DNA of 64,000 nt from Microbispora hainanensis (GTDB taxonomy: Bacteria > Actinomycetota > Actinomycetes > Streptosporangiales > Streptosporangiaceae), in contig NZ_CP108086.1 of assembly GCF_036186745.1 (NCBI RefSeq), forward strand, positions 6,944,001-7,008,000, in the 5' to 3' direction. Under the pieces are notes generated by a model, which worked only from the letters and a program-made list of their open reading frames with translations, was not told the origin of the DNA and searched no databases. Within the stretch, counting starts at the first letter, position 1; each line of letters opens with the position of its first letter. Shown here one piece after another: positions 24,554 to 33,196 of the stretch. Position numbers and translations under genes: made by a program.

Positions 24554-26317
24554 GTGAACAGCACCTCACGTCGGCGGCGCGGCCGCCGCGGCCTGGCCGC
24601 CCTGTTCTCCGCCGCGGCACTCGTCGCCGCATCCGTCCTCGCGACCGCCGCACCGGCTCAGGCCGCCGACGAGTCCATCACCGTCGATTTCTCGGTCGCG
24701 GGCGGATCCCCGACGTACCGGGCGTCGGGGTGGATCTACGGCATGAGCGAGAACGCGGCCAACCCTCCGGACAACTACTTCACCGATGTGAAGTTCCGGT
24801 ACATGCGCGCCGGAGGCGCCCAGCTCGACAGCCCCGGCGGCTGGGTGTCGGGCAAGTACGACCGCAGGTGGAACGCCACCCGCGCCCAGTTGCTGCGCAC
24901 GCGGTCGCTCGGCGGGGAGTTCGTCCTGCTCGTGCACGACCTATGGGGAGCCGACGGCTACCCGATCTCCCGCTTCCCCGGCGACAACGGCGACTGGACC
25001 GACTACGACAACTTCCTGACCCGCCTGATCGACGACGTACGGGCGACCGGCGCCCCGGTCCAGTGGGACCTGTGGAACGAGCCCAACATCACCCTGTTCT
25101 GGAACCGTCCGCAGTCGCAGTATTTCGAGATGTGGAAACGCGCCTACCAGCGCATCCGTGCCGCGTTCCCCTCCCACCTGATCGTGGGCCCCAGCCTCGC
25201 GGGCGTGCCGTCCACCAGCGGCTGGTGGACGCAGTACCTCGACTACGTCAAGGCCAACAACGTCGTTCCCGACATCGTCAGCTGGCACTCCCTGCCCGGG
25301 GACCCGGTCACCAACGTCGCGACGGCCGACACCACGCTGAACTCCCGCGGCATCGCCCATCCTCGCCCGTACCAGATCAACGAGTACGGCGCCTCCAACG
25401 AGCAGAACCCGGCCGACGGCGCCTGGTACATCGCCCGGCTGGAGCGCGCCGGGGCCGACGGACTGCGCGCCAACTGGGCGGGCGGGAACAACCTGCACAA
25501 CGACCTGGGCAACCTCCTCGTCCACAACTCCTCCGGCCAATACCAGCCCAAGGGCGAGTGGTGGGTCTACCGCTTCTACGGCTCCCAGACCGGGCAGATC
25601 GCCGCCGTCACCCCGAGCTCCAACTACGACGCCTTCGCCACCAAGGCGAGCGGGAACGCCAAGGTCCTCGTCGGCGGCGGACGCACCACCGGCACCATCA
25701 CCGTCAACCTGCGGCGCCTGGACACCACCGGCGGCATCGTGCAGAACAACCAGGCCCGCGTTCTCGTCGAGCGCATCCCCTACAACGGCGGCGGCGCGGT
25801 CCAGGGACCGGTCACCGTCCAGGACACCGTGGTGACCCTGTCCGGCAACGGCACCACCGTCAACCTTCCGCACACCGCCATCGACGACACCTTCACCATC
25901 ACACTCCTGCCGCCCTCAACCGGCGGGGGATCGACGTCGGCGTTCCGCAACGTCAACGCCGGCCGCTGCCTCGACGTGCCGAACCTGTCGCAGACGAGCG
26001 GCACCCAGCTCAACCTGTGGGACTGCAACGGCCAGACCAACCAGCAGTGGACGTACACCTCCTCCCGGCAACTGCAGGTGTACGGCACCAGGTGCCTGGA
26101 CGCCGAGGGCGCCGGAACCGCGAACGGCACCAGGGCGATCATCTGGGACTGCAACGGTCAGGCCAACCAGCAGTGGAACGTCAACGCCGACGGCACCATC
26201 ACCGGCGTGCAGTCCGGCCTGTGCCTGGAGGCGAGCAACTTCGGCACCGCGAACGGCACCAAGGTGCAACTGTGGTCCTGCACCGGCACGACCAGTCAGA
26301 AGTGGACCCGGAACTGA
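24554..26317 (+). CDS. Secreted GH39-like glycoside hydrolase with CBM13
   Basis: 587 residues. A Sec signal peptide (basic RRRRGRRG, hydrophobic core, cleavage after APAQA near residue 37) is followed by a clan A (beta/alpha)8 barrel. The probable acid/base is E176 in WDLWNEPN and the nucleophile E277 in YQINEYGA. A beta-sandwich follows at about 340-450, and a three-fold beta-trefoil CBM13 with repeated DCNGQ-NQQW motifs from about 460 to the end. The barrel pattern fits GH39, whose members cleave beta-xylosides or arabinose-containing side chains; family placement is by motif only. GTG start with GAAGGAG upstream. Probably repressed by the LacI protein encoded next. Confidence 0.8.
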   Translation: MNSTSRRRRGRRGLAALFSAAALVAASVLATAAPAQAADESITVDFSVAGGSPTYRASGWIYGMSENAANPPDNYFTDVKFRYMRAGGAQLDSPGGWVSGKYDRRWNATRAQLLRTRSLGGEFVLLVHDLWGADGYPISRFPGDNGDWTDYDNFLTRLIDDVRATGAPVQWDLWNEPNITLFWNRPQSQYFEMWKRAYQRIRAAFPSHLIVGPSLAGVPSTSGWWTQYLDYVKANNVVPDIVSWHSLPGDPVTNVATADTTLNSRGIAHPRPYQINEYGASNEQNPADGAWYIARLERAGADGLRANWAGGNNLHNDLGNLLVHNSSGQYQPKGEWWVYRFYGSQTGQIAAVTPSSNYDAFATKASGNAKVLVGGGRTTGTITVNLRRLDTTGGIVQNNQARVLVERIPYNGGGAVQGPVTVQDTVVTLSGNGTTVNLPHTAIDDTFTITLLPPSTGGGSTSAFRNVNAGRCLDVPNLSQTSGTQLNLWDCNGQTNQQWTYTSSRQLQVYGTRCLDAEGAGTANGTRAIIWDCNGQANQQWNVNADGTITGVQSGLCLEASNFGTANGTKVQLWSCTGTTSQKWTRN

Positions 26318-26335
26318 TCGTCTTCCCCATGGGAT

Positions 26336-26347
26336 CGAACCGATTCG
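26336..26347. promoter_or_regulatory. CGAACCGATTCG operator upstream of lacI
   Basis: Identical to the copies at 24311 and 36405. It lies 19 bases after the GH39-like stop and 132 bases before the LacI start, consistent with autoregulation. Confidence 0.55.
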
Positions 26348-26478
26348 GAGGACCGCGAATGAACGGATCGCGCACGTCACCGAGGTCGCGCGGACCGTGA
26401 TCTGAGCCATGGTCGTCGATCCGTGCGCTCGATTCGACTTACGATGTGCATGTCGGTCGGACGAGGTGAGGAGCGCCG

Positions 26479-27504
26479 GTGAACATCGGGGAGATCGCCA
26501 AGCGGTCGGGTGTGGCGCGCAGCACCGTCTCGTACGCCCTCAGCGGCAAGCGCCCGGTGTCGGAGGAGACGCGCCGGCGCATCCAGGCGGTCATCGATGA
26601 GCTGGGCTACCGGCCCAACGCCGCGGCAAAGGCGCTCAAGGAGGGCAGGACCCACACCATCGGCCTGGTCATCCCGCCCGCCAGCCGCCGCCTGACCGAC
26701 ATGCAGCTCGGGTTCGTGGCCAGCGTCGTCGACGCCGCCGCCCACGCCGACCTGGACGTCCTGCTGTCACCCTCCGGGGGCGAGCACGACCGGTCGTTCG
26801 AGCGCGTGGTCGGCGGCAGACGCGTGGACGGGGTCATCGTCATGGAGATACGGCTGGAGGACGACCGGGTGACCCGCCTGCGGCAGGCCGGGCTGCCCTT
26901 CGTCGGCATCGGCCGCACCAGCCGGCCCGAGGAGATGTCCTGGGTGGACATCGACTACGAGAAGCTGATCGCCAACTGCGTCCACCACCTTGCCGACCTG
27001 GGTCATCGCCGCATCGCCCTGGTCAACCGCTCCGAGGAGCTGGTGGCGGCCGGATACGGCCCCGGCCACCGCGCGCAGGCCGGTTTCGCCCGCGCGATGG
27101 CCGAGCGCGGTCTCGACGGCGTGCAGACCTGCTGCGCCGACGACGCCCAGTCGGGGGTGTCCTGCGCCGAGCGGCTCCTCGGCGAGCATCCCGATCTGAC
27201 CGCGATCGCCACCATCAACGAGGCCGCCACTCCCGGGATGTATCACGCGCTTGCCCAGGCGGGCCTGGTCGTGCCTCGCGACTTCTCCATCGCCGGCGTC
27301 GCGGCGCGGGACTGGGCGGAGAACCTGCACCCTCCGCTCACGGCCGCCGACGTCCCCGCGGACGAGCTCGGCGCCCGCGCCGTCGACATGCTCATCCGGC
27401 TGATCGCCGACCCCGCCACCCCCCACGGCCATCTCCTGGTCGCGCCGCCCATCTCCCTGCGAGGCACGACCGGACCCGCCCGCGCGCGCGGCCGCCGTTC
27501 CTGA
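26479..27504 (+). CDS. LacI-family repressor, probable master of the glycan locus
   Basis: 341 residues. N-terminal LacI helix-turn-helix (IGEIAKRSGVARSTVSYALSG, hinge helix around RPNAAAKALKEG), then a periplasmic-binding-protein-like sugar sensor domain from about 60. GTG start. It directly follows a secreted glycosidase, and CGAA-N-CGATTCG palindromes lie before that gene, before itself and before the GH54 gene, so I infer that it controls all of them. The inducer would be an oligosaccharide or sugar from the degraded polymer. Confidence 0.9.
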   Translation: MNIGEIAKRSGVARSTVSYALSGKRPVSEETRRRIQAVIDELGYRPNAAAKALKEGRTHTIGLVIPPASRRLTDMQLGFVASVVDAAAHADLDVLLSPSGGEHDRSFERVVGGRRVDGVIVMEIRLEDDRVTRLRQAGLPFVGIGRTSRPEEMSWVDIDYEKLIANCVHHLADLGHRRIALVNRSEELVAAGYGPGHRAQAGFARAMAERGLDGVQTCCADDAQSGVSCAERLLGEHPDLTAIATINEAATPGMYHALAQAGLVVPRDFSIAGVAARDWAENLHPPLTAADVPADELGARAVDMLIRLIADPATPHGHLLVAPPISLRGTTGPARARGRRS

Positions 27505-27918
27505 CGGCCGGACGCCGGCCCGCGCCCGCCACACGAAACATGCCCCGGCCGGACGCGGATCCTTTCCTGACCCTTCACGAGACTCCGGCCTGCCAGCTGG
27601 GCATTCTCGGATGACGTTTCCTCACCCCCGGCAGATCGGCGCTGCCGGCGCACAACCACCCGTCGATGTCGTGAAATTTTCACATCTGGCCGCTCGTGGT
27701 GATCGGGCCCGCCCTCGTCGCGGCAGATGAGGCGCATCGACAGCCCGGGGAGACCGGCCCGGGCCGACCGGGAGCCTTGACGCGGGGTCGGCCGTCGTAT
27801 TTGCTCCGCCGCACCACCACCTACATCAACACCGAGAGAGGACAGTCCCGTAAAGCAAAATGTTAGCGCTAACAACCCGCTTGATCGTCGTCCTTCCCGC
27901 ACTATCCCAGGAGCATTC
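27505..27918. other. 414-bp promoter region upstream of the SGNH esterase
   Basis: No gene with a ribosome site or family-like product. The last 100 bases are relatively AT-rich and include a perfect TGTTAGCGCTAACA palindrome, 45 bases before the esterase ATG. Confidence 0.6.
27861..27874. promoter_or_regulatory. TGTTAGCGCTAACA operator
   Basis: Perfect 14-bp palindrome of LacI-family type, 44 bases upstream of the esterase ATG. The same 14 bases recur at 36496-36509. It differs from the CGAA-N-CGATTCG set, so a second LacI-type regulator is probably involved. Confidence 0.7.
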
Positions 27919-29133
27919 ATGAAGATCGCATCCCTTCTGCGCCTGGTCGGCGCCGCGTTCATCTCTCGCAACATGCTCGGCGGACACGCGGCGGCGGCGA
28001 CCGCCCGTACGTGGAGACGCCTGTCGGCCGCGGCGCTGCTGGCCGTGAGCTTGGCGGTGGCGGGCACGCTGACGAGCCCGGGGGTCGCCGTCGCGGAGTC
28101 GAACGGCGGGGTGCGGGTGATGCCGCTGGGCGACTCGATCACCGAGGGCACGCAGGTGCCCGGCGGCTACCGGATCGGGTTGTGGCAGCGCCTGGCCTCG
28201 GGTCGCTACACGATCGACTTCGTCGGGTCGCAGTACAACGGACCGGGCAACCTGGGCGACCACGACCACGAGGGACACCCGGGGTGGCGGATCGACCAGA
28301 TCGACGCGAACATCAACGGCTGGCTGCGCACCTACACGCCGCGCACGGTGCTGCTGCACATCGGCACCAACGACGTGCTGCAGAACTACAACGTGTCCGG
28401 TGCGCCGCAGCGGCTGTCCACGCTGATCGACCACATCACCGCGGCGGCGCCGGACGCCGACGTGTTCGTCGCGACCATCATCCCGCTGTCGAACTCCGGG
28501 CAGGAGGCCGCCGCCCGCAACTTCAACGCGGCGATCCCCGGCATCGTCCAGTCCAAGGCCAACAGCGGAAAGCACGTCCACCTGGTCGACATGCACAGCA
28601 GGCTGACCACCGGCGACCTCATCGACGGCATCCATCCCACCGCGAACGGCTACGACAAGATGGCCGCCGCCTGGTACGCCGCGCTTCAGTCGGTCGACGG
28701 CAGCATCGGCCAGCCCGGCGGCACTCCCAGCCCGACGCCGACCGCCTCCACGAGCGCCATCCGTGGCGTGGGGTCGGGGCGCTGCCTCGACGTCACCGGC
28801 GTCTCGCAGGCCAACGGCGCACAGGTGCAGATCTGGGACTGCAACGGGCAGTCCAACCAGCAGTGGACCTCCACCAGCGCCGGTGAGCTGCGCGTCTACG
28901 GCAACAAGTGCCTCGACGCGTACGGCGCGGGAACGGCCGACGGCACCAGCGTGATCATCTGGGACTGCAACGGCCAGAACAACCAGAAGTGGCGGTTCAA
29001 CTCCGACGGCTCCATCACCGCCGTCGGCGCGAACAAGTGCCTCGACGTCCCCAACTACTCGACCGCCAACGGCGTCAAGCTCCAGATCTGGTCCTGCAAC
29101 GGACAGGCCAACCAGCGCTGGACCCGCGTCTGA
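27919..29133 (+). CDS. Secreted SGNH esterase (CE3-like) with CBM13
   Basis: 404 residues. The N-terminal 59 residues contain a long signal region with a second hydrophobic stretch (AALLAVSLAVAGT), cleaved probably near AVA-ES. The SGNH triad and oxyanion residues are S73 in GDSITEG, N151 in GTND, and D236/H239 in DGIHPTANG. A Thr/Pro linker leads to a three-fold CBM13 from about residue 275. CE3 enzymes remove acetyl groups from xylan. ATG with AGGAGCATTC upstream. The CBM13 DNA is closely similar to those in four other genes of this window. Confidence 0.88.
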   Translation: MKIASLLRLVGAAFISRNMLGGHAAAATARTWRRLSAAALLAVSLAVAGTLTSPGVAVAESNGGVRVMPLGDSITEGTQVPGGYRIGLWQRLASGRYTIDFVGSQYNGPGNLGDHDHEGHPGWRIDQIDANINGWLRTYTPRTVLLHIGTNDVLQNYNVSGAPQRLSTLIDHITAAAPDADVFVATIIPLSNSGQEAAARNFNAAIPGIVQSKANSGKHVHLVDMHSRLTTGDLIDGIHPTANGYDKMAAAWYAALQSVDGSIGQPGGTPSPTPTASTSAIRGVGSGRCLDVTGVSQANGAQVQIWDCNGQSNQQWTSTSAGELRVYGNKCLDAYGAGTADGTSVIIWDCNGQNNQKWRFNSDGSITAVGANKCLDVPNYSTANGVKLQIWSCNGQANQRWTRV

Positions 29134-29140
29134 CGGTGGT

Positions 29141-29179
29141 GTCCCGCCTTCGCCGTGGTGACCGCGGCGAAGGCGGGAC
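29141..29179. terminator. Hairpin terminator after the SGNH esterase
   Basis: Perfect 15-bp stem, GTCCCGCCTTCGCCG at 29141-29155 with 29165-29179, nine-base loop, 7 bases after the stop codon. Confidence 0.85.
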
Positions 29180-29249
29180 GGCCCCGGCCGCACCCGTCAC
29201 GGAGTCCGCCGGACGGCTGACTCCCCGACCCGACTGACGACGAGGAACC

Positions 29250-30623
29250 ATGGTGATACGAAGGCTCAGAGTCTTACTGGCGGCCGCCGCCTTGCCTTTG
29301 GTGGTGGCGGGCATGCTCCTGGGGGTACGGCCCGCCGCGGCGGCCTCGCTGACCCGGGTGACCGGCTTCGGCGCCAACCCCACGAACCTGAACATGTACC
29401 TCTACGTGCCCGACCGGGTCGCGGCACGGCCGGCGCTGCTGGTGCTGGTGCATTACTGCACCGGATCCGCCGGCGCGATTTTCAACGGCAACGGGCACGA
29501 CTACGTCACCGCCGCGGACCGGTACGGGTACATCATCGTGGTCCCCGAGGCCACCCGCAGTGGGCAGTGCTTCGACGTGTCCACCCCCGCCGCGCTCAGG
29601 CGCGACGGCGGGAGCGACTCCACCGGCATCATGTCGATGGTCTCCTGGGCGCGGCAGCGCTACAACGTCGACCCGAACCGGATCGTCGTGAGCGGCTTTT
29701 CCTCCGGCGCGATGATGACCAACGTCCTGGCCGCCGAATATCCCGACGTGTTCTCGGCCGGGGCGGCCTTCTCCGGCGTACCGGCCGGATGCTTCGCGAC
29801 CACCGACGGCTCCCTGTGGAACAGCCAGTGCTCCGGCGGCAACCTCATCAAGTCCGCCCAGCAATGGGGCGACCAGGCCCGCGCCATGTACCCCGGCTAC
29901 ACCGGCCGCTACCCCCGCATGCAGCTGTGGCACGGCACCACCGACACCACTCTCGCCTACCCCAACTACGGCGAAGAGATCAAGCAGTGGACCAACCTGC
30001 ACGGGCTGAGCCAGACCCCGTCCTTCACCGACCACCCGCAGTCGTCGTGGACCCGCACCCGCTACGGCGACACAAGCACCCAGGCCACCATCGAAGGCAT
30101 CAGCATCTCCGGCGTCGGCCACCAACTCCCCATGAACGGGCAGCTCGCCTACGCCATCTCCTTCCTCGGCCTCGACAGCACCACCACACCCTCACCCTCA
30201 CCCAGCCCCTCGGCGAGCCCTTCGCCCAGCCCCTCCCCCAGCCCGTCGCCGAGCAGCACGCCGTCGCCGTCGCCGTCACCATCACCGTCGCCCAGCGGAG
30301 GCTCGGGGGCGTGCCGGGTCAGCGCGACCGTCAACGCCTGGAACGAGGGCCTGACCGAGCAGATCGCCGTCACCAACACCGGCTCCTCCACCGTCAACGG
30401 CTGGTCGCTGACCTTCACCCTGCCCAGCGGGCAGACCATCACCAACGGATGGAACGCCACCTACTCGCCCTCCAGCGGACAGGTCACGGCGCGGAACATG
30501 AGCTACAACGGCACGATCGCGCCCGGCTCCACCACCGAGATCGGCTTCCAGGCCACCCACACCGGCAACGCCGGCAAGCCCACCGCGTTCACTCTCAACG
30601 GAAACCCCTGCACGGTCGCCTAG
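29250..30623 (+). CDS. Secreted CE1/PHB-depolymerase-type esterase with CBM2
   Basis: 457 residues. A signal peptide (to about residue 32, PAAAA) is followed by an alpha/beta-hydrolase domain to about 305, with nucleophile S151 in GFSSGAM, acid in HGTTDTT and His in GVGHQLP; this is the LpqC/CE1 group of acetyl-xylan and feruloyl esterases. A roughly 50-residue Ser-Pro linker leads to a cellulose/xylan-binding CBM2 at about 350-457 (paired Cys, NGWSLTFTLPSGQTITNGWNA, YNGTIAPG). It is the only enzyme of the locus with CBM2 in place of CBM13. ATG 29250 with ACGAGGAACC upstream. Confidence 0.9.
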   Translation: MVIRRLRVLLAAAALPLVVAGMLLGVRPAAAASLTRVTGFGANPTNLNMYLYVPDRVAARPALLVLVHYCTGSAGAIFNGNGHDYVTAADRYGYIIVVPEATRSGQCFDVSTPAALRRDGGSDSTGIMSMVSWARQRYNVDPNRIVVSGFSSGAMMTNVLAAEYPDVFSAGAAFSGVPAGCFATTDGSLWNSQCSGGNLIKSAQQWGDQARAMYPGYTGRYPRMQLWHGTTDTTLAYPNYGEEIKQWTNLHGLSQTPSFTDHPQSSWTRTRYGDTSTQATIEGISISGVGHQLPMNGQLAYAISFLGLDSTTTPSPSPSPSASPSPSPSPSPSPSSTPSPSPSPSPSPSGGSGACRVSATVNAWNEGLTEQIAVTNTGSSTVNGWSLTFTLPSGQTITNGWNATYSPSSGQVTARNMSYNGTIAPGSTTEIGFQATHTGNAGKPTAFTLNGNPCTVA

Positions 30624-30626
30624 GTC

Positions 30627-30658
30627 GATGCGCGGCCCGGACTTCCGGGCCGCGCATC
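30627..30658. terminator. Bidirectional hairpin terminator
   Basis: Perfect 14-bp stem (GATGCGCGGCCCGG at 30627-30640 with 30645-30658) and four-base loop, between the convergent CE1 and GH59 genes. Confidence 0.87.
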
Positions 30659-30687
30659 TCCCGTGCACCGCCAGGGCGGCCGTCAAC

Positions 30688-33090
30688 TCAGTTGCGGCTC
30701 CACTGCTGGTTGCTTCCGCCGTTGCAGGCCCACAGGACGATCTTCGTGCCGTTGGCCGTTCCGGCGCTGTAGGCGTCCAGGCACAGCCCGGACTGCACAC
30801 CGGTGACGGTGCCGTCGGCGTTGATGTTCCACTGCTGGTTGGCCCCGCCGTTGCAGTCCCAGATGACGACCTGGGTGCCGTTGCTCGTCCCCTGGCCGGA
30901 GGCGTCCAGGCACTTGTCGCCGTACACCTGGAGCTGCTTGCCGGAGGTGTGGATCCACTGCTGGTTCGCCCCGCCGTTGCAGTCCCACAGCGCCACCTGG
31001 GTGCCGTTGGTGTGCGACTGGTTGGGCACGTCCACGCACCGGCCGCTGGCCAGACCGCGCAGCGCGGTGCCGTTGCCCGGCGTGCCGCCGCCCGGGCCCG
31101 GGGTGATGGACAGGTTGTCGAACTGGGCGGTCTCGGTGGTGCTGGTGCCCACGCCGATCTGGCCGGCGCCCCAGGTGCCGTCGGTGACCGTGGCCACCTG
31201 CGTCCCGTCGATGCTCGCGGTGATCGTGCCGCCGGACAAGCCCAGGGCCAGGGTGTGCCAGCGGCCGGTGCCGAGGGCGGCGACGCTTCCGCTGCGGATC
31301 GTCGTCATCGCGTTGTCGACGTTGTTGCGGATGATCTGCCAGGCGCCGCCGTCGGTCACCCTTAGGTAGTAGGCGTTCAGTCCCTCGGGGCCGAAGGCGT
31401 GCTGGGCGCCCGCCCGGCCGATCAGCTCCACGTAGCCGCTCTGCTCCAGCAGCACGTCCGCCGTGACCGTGTAGTTGCTCCAGCCCAGATCGCCCAGCAG
31501 GGCGTACGGGTGGGAACCGCCGGTCCAGAGGATCGGCTGGCGCGGGGCCATCTGGCGCACGCATCGGCCGGAGCGGCCGCCGCCGCAGCCCACGATCTCG
31601 AACGAGCCCTGCATGTCCATCAGGTACTTCGCCTCACGCCCCACCGCGTAGGAGTCGAAGTCGTCGGCGTACGGCAGGGCCATCGAGCCCCGGGAGGGAC
31701 TGGTGGCGGTGCCCTTGCCCTGACCCGTCGTGGTGGTGATCGAGTAGACGTACCCCGGCTGGACCGTCAGCGAGAAGGCGCCGTTGGACGGGTTGACGTC
31801 GGCGGCGTGGACGAAGTGGTCGGCGGAGTTGCCCGAGTTGAGGTTGGTCGCCCACACGTGCACCTGCCCGGTGGACAGCCCGCCGGTCACGGTGAAGTTC
31901 AGCGTCTGGGCGCTGGTGGCGTCCATCGTCTCGATGATCGTGCTGTAGTCGGACCCGCTGGGCGACCTCAGCGACACGTAGCTGCCGTTGTTGCGGTTGC
32001 CGCCGATGTAGCCGCTGGAAGAGTCCAGATACTTCCAGCCGGGAGCGGTGAACTGCGTGGTGTGGGCCATCACCCAGGTGCTCTTGCCGATGGCGTAGTA
32101 ACCGGACCACGGCTGCGGCGCCACCGCCACGCCCATCGTGGCGAAGGGCAGGTTCGGAGTGATGGCGGCCATGACCGGCCAGTTGATGTATGCGGTCATC
32201 TTCCCGTCGATGTAGTCCCGGTTGATGCCCCTGGCCATCGCCTTGGCCCCGTCGTTGTAGTCGTCGGAGCCGTTCTCACTGGCCCACAGCACCTTCCCGG
32301 AGTTGATCGCGGTGGTGGAGCTGGGACAGCTCGACTGTGGTCCGCGGTAACCGCAGACGTAGTGCGACCCGAACACGTCCACCGCGTTGCGGAAGGCGGC
32401 GTTGTTCGCCGCGTCGTCGGCGACGCCGAACCCCCAGTCGTCGGATGCGACGATCTTCACGTTGCCGAAGCCGCGGGAGTCCAGGGCCGCGTTGAGGTTG
32501 ACGTACCAGTTCAGATCGCGGCCCTTCTCGTTCCAGCCGCCCAGGTAGTCGATGGTCAGCCCGTGGCTGTTCTTCGCACAGCCCAGCCAGTCGACCAGGT
32601 AGTTGATGGTGTCCTGGGACCAGAAGTTGCCGTTGCCGAGCCAGCCCGGGGCGCCCCAGGCGAGACCCGCCAGCTTGATGCCGGGGTTGCGGGCCTTGGC
32701 CTGCTCCATCAGCCACCATTCGTAGCCGCGGTCGCAGTTCAGGTCGCCGGAGGTGTGCCGGTGGCTCGGCTCGGCGCCGTCGGTGGAGTTGGTGTCGCCG
32801 CCGATCTCGACCTTCAGGATCTGCATCGACGCGCCGTACCCGGGCTTGAACAGGTAGTCCAGGATCTGCGACCGCTGCGGCTCGGGGTAGTCGATCAGCA
32901 GGCGGCTGTTGCCTCCGCCGCCGCTGATCGCGCCGACACCGTCGAAGGTGCGGCCGCCGGAACCACCGTTGATCGTGATTCCGACCGCCGCGTGCGCCGG
33001 CGTCACGGCCACCAGGGACATCGCGACGGACAGGAGCGCGACCGCCACACTCATGGCGACGCGCGCCACGCTTGCTCTTCGCCGACTCAT
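30688..33090 (-). CDS. Secreted GH59 beta-galactosidase (galactocerebrosidase-like) with CBM13
   Basis: 800 residues. Signal peptide cleaved near PAHA-A (residue 34). The catalytic barrel and beta-sandwich follow, with the GH59 signature HRHTSGDLNCDRGYEWWL at 110-127, acid/base E188 in GGWNEKG and nucleophile E272 in LWASENGSDD. A lectin/LamG-like domain lies at about 480-660, and a CBM13 fills the last 130 residues. GH59 is best known for animal GALC; bacterial members are beta-galactosidases of mostly untested specificity. In this locus the likely target is galactan or arabinogalactan side chains. The ATG at 33090 follows GAAAGGACCCCG. Confidence 0.88.
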   Translation of the reverse strand: MSRRRASVARVAMSVAVALLSVAMSLVAVTPAHAAVGITINGGSGGRTFDGVGAISGGGGNSRLLIDYPEPQRSQILDYLFKPGYGASMQILKVEIGGDTNSTDGAEPSHRHTSGDLNCDRGYEWWLMEQAKARNPGIKLAGLAWGAPGWLGNGNFWSQDTINYLVDWLGCAKNSHGLTIDYLGGWNEKGRDLNWYVNLNAALDSRGFGNVKIVASDDWGFGVADDAANNAAFRNAVDVFGSHYVCGYRGPQSSCPSSTTAINSGKVLWASENGSDDYNDGAKAMARGINRDYIDGKMTAYINWPVMAAITPNLPFATMGVAVAPQPWSGYYAIGKSTWVMAHTTQFTAPGWKYLDSSSGYIGGNRNNGSYVSLRSPSGSDYSTIIETMDATSAQTLNFTVTGGLSTGQVHVWATNLNSGNSADHFVHAADVNPSNGAFSLTVQPGYVYSITTTTGQGKGTATSPSRGSMALPYADDFDSYAVGREAKYLMDMQGSFEIVGCGGGRSGRCVRQMAPRQPILWTGGSHPYALLGDLGWSNYTVTADVLLEQSGYVELIGRAGAQHAFGPEGLNAYYLRVTDGGAWQIIRNNVDNAMTTIRSGSVAALGTGRWHTLALGLSGGTITASIDGTQVATVTDGTWGAGQIGVGTSTTETAQFDNLSITPGPGGGTPGNGTALRGLASGRCVDVPNQSHTNGTQVALWDCNGGANQQWIHTSGKQLQVYGDKCLDASGQGTSNGTQVVIWDCNGGANQQWNINADGTVTGVQSGLCLDAYSAGTANGTKIVLWACNGGSNQQWSRN

Positions 33091-33196
33091 CGGGGTCCTT
33101 TCGAAGGGGGTAGGGCGAGATCGAACAGGGCGACCGGCCGCCCGGGAGCAGGCGGACCGGTCACCCCGTCACGCGTCGTTCTGCTGGTCCTCCCGC

